DNA from: Paraspadella gotoi | Taxonomy: Eukaryota > Chaetognatha | Length of the DNA stretch: 64,000 nucleotides | Assembly: GCA_051294375.1 (NCBI GenBank) | Contig: CM119267.1 | Location: forward strand, 25,435,293 to 25,499,292 | Direction of reading: 5' to 3' | In this document: positions 46,232 to 64,000 of the stretch, piece by piece | Layout: each line of letters begins with the position of its first letter | Numbering within the stretch: position 1 is the stretch's first letter | Program-made: the position numbers and the translations under genes | The notes under the pieces: model-generated | What the model was told of the DNA's origin: nothing | The model's input: only the letters and a program-made list of their open reading frames with translations | The model's database searches: none

Positions 46232-49200
46232 ATGGAGTTGTCGTTGCGTCGCCTGAAAATGGCGTCGACGATCTACGTCGGCGTGACCGTCTTTCTTCAC
46301 GTCTCACTCTCAACGATCGTCACGATTCCCGACTACTTCGACGAAGATCGGGACAGGACAGCTCGTTGGTATTTTAGCGGTCTAAACAACAACCATAACA
46401 ACAACAACAACAACAACTTTACAACTTTACCACAGTATCCACTTTTTCAACTTCTCCAATTCCTTTTATTTCCTTTTATTTATTCATTGCATTTTTTATA
46501 CGTTTTCCCATCGATGATTCCTTATCACATTAATAATTTGTTATCGTCATATTAATAATTCATTTTCATTATATCAATAATTCATTATCATGGCATCAAT
46601 CATTCGTTATCATCGCATCGATCAATCATTCGTTATCATCGCATTAATCAATATTTTTTTTAATATATAATCAATCATTTATGGCAACGGGAGGATAGCC
46701 TGTGATACCCGGGGCGGGGGTACTCACCAACTGGCGTAGGGGCTGCGGACCCTCAGTGACCGCCTCCTGTCACTGGCATGTTTATACCGGCACCGTCACA
46801 TTTAAGCCAGAACCGGGATACCCAGGGATTGAACCCGGGACGCACGGATGGAATGAGATGATTTAGCCTGCTCAGCCATTGAGACGAGGCTGAGGACGGA
46901 CAGCAGTGAGGCAGCTTTAAGTCTTGCTGCCACAGGATCCCCCCACCAGCACTTCTCCACAGGGGCCTCAATCCTGAGGAGATGTCTGAGAGAAGGTTTT
47001 GATCTCATTGCCATAGTGAGAGCGAGCGGGGCGAGCGAGCGAGCGAGTCTGGAGCGTTACGCAGAGAAGTAGGGCATAGGCGTGAGTATGGGCATACCTT
47101 AAGCGACGTTAGCGTGGGCGCACGGTGCGCAGCGGTTGCGTGTTCGGAGTAGGGCTCACCACTTTTTTTTTGTTTTTTTTTCGTCGCAAACGCTAAGCGA
47201 TTGCGACGATATTGTAACGCTTTTGCGCATAAGTGGCGTCGAAGTCGTCGTTGTTGTTCATCGGCGTTCCAATTATAGATCGCCTTTTTATGATTAAATT
47301 TGGGTGTAAGAAGCTGAAAATTTATATACAACTTCTCATCATCGATGTGCTTAAAATTGAGTCTAGACAGTTATTAAATATGTTATTTACGTTTTATCAA
47401 AACAAACAAATTTTCTCTTTTATTTTTATATTTCTTTCTCTCTCTCTTTTCTCTTTTAATTACATATCTCTCTCCCTCTCTCTTTTCTCTAGTCACTGAT
47501 TCATAGGGAAAAAAAAGAGTCTGCAGCTGACTCTGCAGGGGCTTATTCTTTTTTTCTCTCTTTTCCTGCTGCTTTTGCTGCTGCCTTTTGATTTCTTTCT
47601 TTTTTTCTGGGTGCCTCTTGCTGCTGCCGCTGCTGATTCGTCCGAAAACGATTTGGCTTCTCTCTCTCTCTTTTTCTTTTTTTTTTTTTAAATGCTGAAA
47701 AATAAATTATCCTTTTTCAGTTTCCGGCCCGACTTTATAACTTTTAGTGGGATGCAATAGTTTTTGAGAAATCGTCTGTTTTTGTTTCTTTCTTAGGGTT
47801 TCGCATACAATCAGTGTCTTTTAGATAACGAAATCTGAACTTCAATAATTACCATATTTCTTGATCTCATTGGTTAGTACCAAGCTTTCTTCATTTAAAA
47901 AAACGGTCGTCTCAAGTTATCTCCTTCTTATCACTTAGAACTTCCCATGTAAATTTCTATGAGTTAAAAATACGGTAAGACATGATTTCTTCAATGCTTG
48001 TCAATCTAATCTCATTAACTACTTAATTTTAAAAATAAGTATGTTTGAATTTTTATGGTACAGATAATTTTTAAAGATCGAATTCCTTATAAGAATCCTC
48101 ATGTCTTTTACTTACACAAAATATTTTAGGTAAGACGCCACATTATCTGATACAATTTTTTTTCCTTCATACTCTTTTCCTGATTATTTTTTTTCACCTC
48201 TTTTCTTCTCTTAATTTATATTTTCCTCTTCCTCTTTCCTCCCTTACTTCTCACGCTGTCACTTACCATTTTTTTGGCCCCTATTTTTTTCTGCCACTCA
48301 TTCATTTTCCTCACCTTTTTTTCTTATCTTCATTCTTTCCCTTTCTTTTCCCCTCTTTTTCTTTCCGTTTTTCCCCTCTTTTCTTAACTTAAAATTGTTT
48401 CACTATTTTTTCCCCATTTGACTTCGTTTTTTTGCCTTTCACCCTCTCTTTCATTCTCTCCCCTTCTCCTTTTCTTGTTTTCCCTTTCCTATTTCCTCTC
48501 ACTACGTTTACAATGTAAATGTAAATGTAAATGTAAATTACATTGAGCCAAATCAAAAAAAATATTTAAAATGCATTATAAGAAAGAAAATGAACGGTAG
48601 CGCATGATTTTTCTTTCAATTTTGGTTGCCTAGCAAATTTAGTAAATCTATCAATTCTAAGAAAAAAACAAGTCCTGACGCTTTCCATTGGCTTAAAAGG
48701 ATGCGGTTTTTTTTTAATTAATCAAGGTCAGTATGTACTTCATCTTTTAAAACTAATAAATGAGTTGAAAATATTCTCTTTATCAAAAATAAATACAAGT
48801 CACAAAAAGTCACAAATTAAAAGACGTCTTTAAAAATTATTTGTGGCTATACCAAAAAAAATTTTTTATAGGTGTTAAAAGCTTATTCAATAGGCTATAT
48901 TTTCTGTTAATTTCAACCAATTTGATTTATTTTTGTTTAACAAATTATGATAAAGACTGAAACTCCAACTTTTTGACTTGTTAAAAAGTTGTACAAAGTT
49001 AATCAACATTGTAAGTAATAACTGAACAATAGTGGAAAGAGTCGTTTTTTTCCTAAATGCAACGTTTGTACGCGGAACCTTAGGGGTTGTGTCTGCTGAT
49101 TAGTTTATTTTTTGATAATGACAATTGACAATTGATAATGACAATGATAAAAAAAACTTTTTTTTTTCTTTTTTTTTTCAGAAACTGTTACTTTAATTTT

Positions 49201-50614
49201 CCTTGGTACTTTATTATTTTTTTTAATTGACAATCGCAAAATATAATTTTTCTTTTTCTCAAATTTTATTTTTTTTAGTATTAAAATTTTTCGTCAATCC
49301 AGATTTTTCTTATAAATGCGATTGCGACGATCCTTATGCTTTTAAGATTTTTGTTTTATTTTTTTGTTTATTTTTTTTGACAAATATTGAGCGATGAATG
49401 ATTGTGCTTTAAGGATTTTTTCATTAATTTTCTGGCGAGATCACTATACTTTTAAGATCTCATCTATTATAGTTTAGCGAAAAAGGATTAATAAACAAAT
49501 ATTAAATAAGTCAATATCGTTCAAAGGTGTTTTGAAATACTAAGCCATATTCGTATTCCAACTTTTCCTTTGAGGGCTTCACTCCTCCTCTCCGGATTAA
49601 TCGCCGTCAACGTGATCGTCAACTTTCGTCTCATCTTCGTGCGATCGACGCCGCCTCGGCCGTCACGTGACGTGGGATCGACATCGAGCTTAGTCGGCGA
49701 CGATTCCTCCCGCCCTTCCTTTTCTCTCCCCACCGCCTGGTGCTCCGCCTGCTCGAGACTCAAGCCGCCCCGCGCCCACCACTGCAAAATCTGCGACCGT
49801 TGCGTGCCTCGTCGCGACCACCACTGCTTCGTTGTGGGCGAATGCGTGGGCGCCTCAAACGTGGCCAACTTTGTCCTCTTCCTGCTCCATTGCTGCTTTG
49901 GACTTTGTTTCTCTTTGTCCTTCGCCATCGCCTTCGTTCGCCGTCGCATCTTATCGACGACGTCTTGGACGGACTTGGCCACGCGTCTCCTCTTTCCGGT
50001 CAACGTCGTTCGTCTCGTCGTCGTCGGCGACGTCCCCGCCTCGCTCGTCCCGCTCTCCCTCTTTCTCGAAATCTCCGCACTCAACTGCCTCGTCACGCTC
50101 TGCTACGGAGCGTTGCAATTCTATCTCGTACTCGCCGATATGACGTGGCACGAGTGGCGGAGCGGGAGTCGAACGATCGAATCTGGAGAAGGAGGAAGAG
50201 GGTGAGTTTAAAAATTTTAAACTATTAAAAAAATTTTTGCTAACGGAATCTATTTTTGAGTTTAATCGATGTAACCTTAAATCAGTAATCTTTGACATGG
50301 TAATCAAATGGTTGTCATAGGTTTGTCAAGTTACTACTCCTACGATCACGATAAGAATCCGGGAATTAACATAAAAAATAAAACTTATTTAGTAATTTAG
50401 ATACTGCAAGATGCAAATGAGATGGAATAACTTTTCCTAATTTGCCCAATGTATTGCTGAATTATTATTTTTTTTTATTTTCAGGATCCGAGCTCTTCGA
50501 TCGCTGCGTCTTTGCTTTGGAAGGAGGTGGTACTTGACTTTTTTCTGTCCCTGGATGGTGATGCCCTTTTTTTCAACGGCCAATTCGGGTCCGCGCCGAA
50601 TCAAGGAGATTTGA
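46232..50614 (+). CDS. ZDHHC24: DHHC palmitoyltransferase, ZDHHC24-like
   Basis: Three exons: 46232-46368, 49575-50201, 50485-50614, giving 297 residues (human ZDHHC24 284). DHHC enzymes S-acylate cysteines of membrane-associated proteins through an acyl-Cys intermediate. The DHHC cysteine-rich domain reads WCSACSRLKPPRAHHCKICD then RCVPRRDHHCFVVGECVG, with the catalytic Cys in DHHC. Hydrophobic segments lie at about 12-32, 45-65, two after the DHHC domain and one before a W-x-x-W-like membrane-exit stretch (TWHEWRSG). The last exon (RRWYLTFFCPWMVMPFFST) fits the ZDHHC24 C-terminus. Exon 1 joins exon 2 in phase across a 3.2-kb intron filled with repeats and a SINE, far longer than other introns here, so this join is the least certain part. 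ZDHHC22 is the alternative assignment. Confidence 0.8.
46550..46680 (-). repeat. 22-bp minisatellite, locus 2
   Basis: About five or six units which, on the minus strand, read GATGATAACGAATGATTGATGC or close variants. Related to the array at 7078-7275. It lies in ZDHHC24-like intron 1. Confidence 0.6.
46690..47005 (-). mobile_element. tRNA-derived SINE in ZDHHC24-like intron 1
   Basis: On the minus strand, TGGCTGAGCAGG (complement near 46867-46879) fits an RNA polymerase III A box and GGTTCAATCCC (complement of 46825-46836) fits a B box at tRNA-like spacing. The element is GC-rich compared with its surroundings. Exact ends and target duplication are not clear. Confidence 0.65.
47180..49332 (+). 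repeat. Dispersed repeat family B, copy 2 (expanded)
   Basis: 47180-47580 matches the left part of copies 1 and 3. 49080-49332 matches the right part of copy 3, including TTGACAATCGCAAAAT and GCGATTGCGACGATCCTTATGC. The middle (about 47700-49050) is absent from copy 3 and is pyrimidine-rich (48150-48500) or AT-rich, so either this copy gained an insertion or copy 3 is deleted. A GTAAAT hexamer repeat lies at 48513-48537. Confidence 0.65.
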
Positions 50615-51068
50615 TATCTAATCGAGGTCCCTCCAGCGGTCATCCGTCACATTTACGAGCAACAAATGGAACAATTTTGACAATCTTTGCATCTTTTGCT
50701 AAATCGTAAATATTACGTCCCGTCGCTTTCTAGAGATCTTTCCTTTTTTTAGATTAAGTTCTATTATTTTTTTTTTTCGGCTTAAAGAATTCGTATCTGG
50801 ACTTTCGGTTAAGCTGACTCGATCTTTTTCGCCTCCTTTTGCTTCATTTCGTTCCGCGATTTTCTACGCGCATCATACTTTCGACGCTTAAACTCGTTAG
50901 ATTAGGTTAGGAGACTAAGAATGTTATAGGAATTGTCGCAAGTCAGTTTATGTAGGAGGAAATTAGTGAATCGCCCTGTGAGGAAAAAAAATATCTATTA
51001 AAAAAAAGACAAGCGACGCATCACGAATCTCTAATCTACGAAGAAAAAAAAAAAAAAAAAAAAAGAGG
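50615..51068. other. Intergenic spacer
   Basis: No gene. A poly-T tract (50767-50777) with CTTAAAG ending at 50787 is only a weak acceptor candidate. A poly-A run (51045-51064) sits just before the next ATG. Confidence 0.4.
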
Positions 51069-51955
51069 ATGACCTCCGAAAAATTAAATGTTCGTTACCG
51101 AACTCAAACAAGCGACTCCGGTGCCTCCGTCTCCGACGATTCCACATCCAACTCATATTTCGCGCATCGACCCTCCGTCTTCTTCTTCGTTCCTAACCTC
51201 ATCGGCTACGCTCGTCTTTTCGCCCTCTTTCTTTCATGGGCTTCTCACGCCGCCGATCGCCCCTCCTTTTGTCTCGCTCTCTATCTCGTCTCTGCCGCCC
51301 TCGACTTTTTCGACGGATTCTTCGCGCGCCTTCTCGGACAGGTGCAGAGAGAGAGAGGAAGAGATAGAGAGATCACGGAGCCAGTATTCGATTTCCCCTC
51401 TTTCAGGTCTCGGTGTTTGGCGCTTGGTTTGATGTCTTTATCGACGTGCTCGGTCGGACGACCATGTGGGCCATGGTCTCATCTCGAATGGGTTTTCCTT
51501 GGGGTCAATTGGTGGCGTCGGTGGAGTGGGCGGCGTTTTTGTGCATCCACGCCAACCACGGGAGCCGGTGGAAGGAAAATCTGACGACAACAACAACTAC
51601 AACAGAAGAAGAAGCGGCCGTCGCCGAGCGCGACCGACTCCGCACTTCGACATTCTCATTGGCGGATTCCTCGCGTCGCGTTCCGCGTTGGGTCTCGCGA
51701 TGCTTCGTCAACGGCTTTAAGTCTCCTTGGGGCGTCCTCGTCATCTCCGGCGTCCACGCCCTTCCACCGTGGCTGTACGCCTACGTGGCGTGGCGCCAAG
51801 ACGTTGATGCGGTGCTGTGGTGGATATTTGCGGCGCCGCTGTCGTTGAACTGGGTGGCGCTGCCGGTGCTAGTGGCGGGAAGGATCTACGCGGGCCTCGT
51901 CGAGGCTTGGATCGTCTACGATCACGTGAGATTCTTGTCGAAGATGAAGGAGTGA
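51069..51955 (+). CDS. CDP-alcohol phosphatidyltransferase family membrane enzyme
   Basis: Two exons: 51069-51341 and 51407-51955, giving 273 residues. The family signature is complete: D79-x2-D82-G83-x2-A86-R87-x8-G96-x3-D100-x3-D104 (DFFDGFFARLLGQ, then FGAWFDVFID). These aspartates bind the metal that joins a CDP-linked donor to an alcohol, so a phospholipid-synthesis role in ER-type membranes is expected. The preceding FVPNLIGYARL resembles phosphatidylinositol synthase (CDIPT), but later parts diverge: a poly-Thr/Glu/Arg loop (about 148-175) and a different C-terminal half. I therefore do not name it CDIPT; a CDIPT-like paralogue is the best description. Four or five further hydrophobic helices are visible. 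Confidence 0.85.
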
Positions 51956-53385
51956 AGAAGTGGAGGCTGAAGAAGAGGGGGTTTGGAAAAAAAGAAGTTG
52001 TCAAATCTTCTCGGTGAATTTTTGAACCTGAAAAAAAAAAGAATCTGTACTCTGTATGATGGTACTATTAAATTGAAATTCACCGTGCCTTCTCAACTTA
52101 TATCAGGTCTCAGTGTAGATTCACATTCCCATCTAAAAACTAACAAATTTACAAAAAAACTATGTCAGTCTCGTTAGTCTAGTCGGTGTAGTTGTATACC
52201 TAATTCTTCTCGACTCACGATCTCCGGTGTTGGCTTCATTTCGTTCTTTTATTCTATTATTCGGTTATTGTCCTTTTTTTACAAGAGGACGATTGTCTTT
52301 TTAGATCTCTTTTTTTCTTTTTACATTCACTGATTATTTGCGAATATTTCCTACTCGGCCGTTGCCGTAATTGATATTCTCATTTTGTCTGTTTAACTTA
52401 CTAGACTTCGTCTAAATATTATAGTATTGAAACCATTTTAAAAATAAATCGACGAAAAGCAGTTTTTACAATACTTGTCAATTATATTTTGCTTGATTAT
52501 TTTACTTTTTTAAAACTTAGTTAATTTTTCCCCCCAAGGAAAAAGCGACTTTATTTTACATTAACAACTCAACCAGAATAAAAGAAGATTTTTGCTTGAT
52601 AATATCAAAAGTACTTAATCTCTTCCGCCCCATAGAAGTTGGTAAACTGGCGAGGCTAAAACCAAAGACGAAAACAATTAAACGTAAAGGAAAAAATAAA
52701 ATAAAATAAAAATGCGGGATCGAGGATTTGGTGCGGCGTTCGTAATCGGGACGCGCCCACCTCGCTCACTCGTCCCTCGTCTCTCGCCACAGACTAAAGC
52801 GTTTGCGCCGCGAGCGCCCCTACCGGAACCGCGCCCCCAAAGGCGAAAAACTATAGACGCCAGCACCGTCGTCTATGCTCCAGTCGCTTCCCTCTTTCTT
52901 TCTCCCAAGTCTTGATATCCGTTGGGAGCAAAAGATATTCTCTCTTTCTCTCCGTCGAAAGTCAGAGTCATCTTTGCTCCTGAACTTTTCAAAAGACTCG
53001 ACAAAGAAAAAGTCGTCTTATTTTACACGGGCATTTTTCAACTCAATTTCTTCTAACATTTAATCGCCGTTGAAAACTCGAAAAAATTGACCTCGCGGAG
53101 ATTCTTGAACGTTGAAAGTCGCTGAAAAGAAAACCGCTTAACCTAAGACGAGAAGGAATTGGCGTTCGTCGCCGCCGCCAAAGATTTTTTAACCGCCATT
53201 CACTGCGCACTGCCTTCGATTTGCGTTCTTCCCCCCGCCTCCCGTTTTCTTTTTTTTATTTTTTTTTATTTCGCGGTCCCGACTTCCCAAGACTCGCCCA
53301 TTCGCAAGTTGCATCTTCGTTCGGATTATCCGAATTCTCTCCCCCCCCTTCTTCCTCTCTTTCTCTTTTCGTTTCGCGAGCGTCT
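51956..53385. other. Intergenic region with CpG-rich island upstream of CNNM
   Basis: 51956-52700 is AT-rich without a gene. 52710-52870 is GC- and CpG-rich (GCGCCGCGAGCGCCCC, ACGCGCCC) and is a plausible promoter. The ORF starting at 52712 is a weak Pro/Arg-rich frame that I do not accept as a gene. Confidence 0.45.
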
Positions 53386-53522
53386 CGTTGCTGGATTCGA
53401 ATCGACGATACTACTATATCCTTCCTTCCTTTTTATTTATATATCCTTTTATTTCGCGTTGCTGGATTCGAATCGACGCTTCTTTATCCTTCCCTCCTTT
53501 TAATTTATTTATCCTTTTATTC
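53386..53522 (+). repeat. 69-bp tandem duplication in CNNM leader region
   Basis: GTTGCTGGATTCGAATCGACG and the following T-rich sequence occur at about 53386 and again about 69 bp later at 53457, with a few differences. It lies immediately upstream of the CNNM ATG (53547). Confidence 0.8.
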
Positions 53523-53546
53523 CTTCTGCTCCCGTTTCCTCGAAAC

Positions 53547-63809
<10,263 letters not shown>

Positions 63810-64000
63810 TGGGGAAAGAGCGGAATATGTCGGAAAGACTCCTTTTCGTTACTCGTCCTGTTCCGTGCCACAATCTCTCCCCTTACCAAACTGGCAAAAC
63901 CCACGATTTTGGCTAAGCCCTTTTCTTCCCTTTCTTTCCCCGCCCCTTTTTAAAAAAATAAGACTCCTATAATTTTAAGATTTTAATGGAAAAAAAAGAG
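63810..64000. other. CNNM 3' flank to window end
   Basis: Probable 3' UTR after the CNNM TAA. It contains a GGGG/CCCC-rich patch and AAAAAATAAGACTCC at 63951-63965, which includes an AATAAG polyadenylation-like hexamer. Confidence 0.4.

Noticed and set aside
48150-48500. Possible gene in the pyrimidine-rich stretch of ZDHHC24-like intron 1
   Set aside because: Low-complexity C/T sequence without an ORF or splice structure.
52712-52915. 67-residue Pro/Arg-rich ORF upstream of CNNM
   Set aside because: Short, no homology recognised and located in a CpG-rich island more likely to be a promoter.

Overview
The window is eukaryotic nuclear DNA, almost certainly from a small-genome invertebrate animal. 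Coding exons are interrupted by short GT-AG introns (about 55-240 bp) and are more GC-rich than the AT-rich introns and spacers. The gene set is metazoan: GHITM, cornichon, a HERC3/4 ligase, TIPRL, ARFGAP1, RTF2, OSGEP, symplekin, MAGOH, ZC3HC1/NIPA, FANCM, UBE2J2, a ZDHHC24-like acyltransferase and a CNNM magnesium transporter. TAA, TAG and TGA are all used as stops. The species cannot be named from sequence alone. Two short N runs (5405-5429, 25529-25548) mark assembly gaps, both beside simple repeats.

Layout. 1-822: a dispersed repeat containing a tRNA-derived SINE. 836-1180: a small unidentified ORF. 2059-3754: GHITM. 3755-9504: gene-free, with dispersed repeats and TC-rich simple sequence around the first gap. 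9505-17064: ankyrin protein, cornichon and HERC4-like. 17992-19716: an intronless coiled-coil protein of unknown function. 19717-22289: repeats and a long hairpin. 22290-26636: TIPRL and ARFGAP1. 26637-28971: spacer holding an 819-bp hAT-type element with an exact 8-bp target duplication. 28972-44163: a dense block of RTF2, OSGEP, symplekin, MAGOH, ZC3HC1 and FANCM with only 113-304 bp between stop and next start. 44604-51955: UBE2J2, ZDHHC24-like and a CDP-alcohol phosphotransferase. 53547-63809: a 15-exon CNNM gene whose introns hold several mobile elements.

The main large-scale signal is that all 18 coding loci lie on the + strand. Most have a pyrimidine-rich tract ending in AG between the upstream stop and their own ATG. 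In the clearest case the AG lies 55 nt after the ZC3HC1 stop and 58 nt before the FANCM start. This is the layout expected of polycistronic transcription resolved by spliced-leader trans-splicing; it is an inference that needs RNA data. CNNM and TIPRL have long upstream gaps and no obvious acceptor, so they look like unit heads.

The genes do not form one pathway. The dense block is almost all nuclear (fork protection and repair: RTF2, FANCM; RNA: symplekin, MAGOH; tRNA t6A: OSGEP; nuclear pore/cyclin B: ZC3HC1). The last block encodes mostly membrane proteins of the secretory system and plasma membrane. I found no CRISPR array, functional tRNA or rRNA gene.
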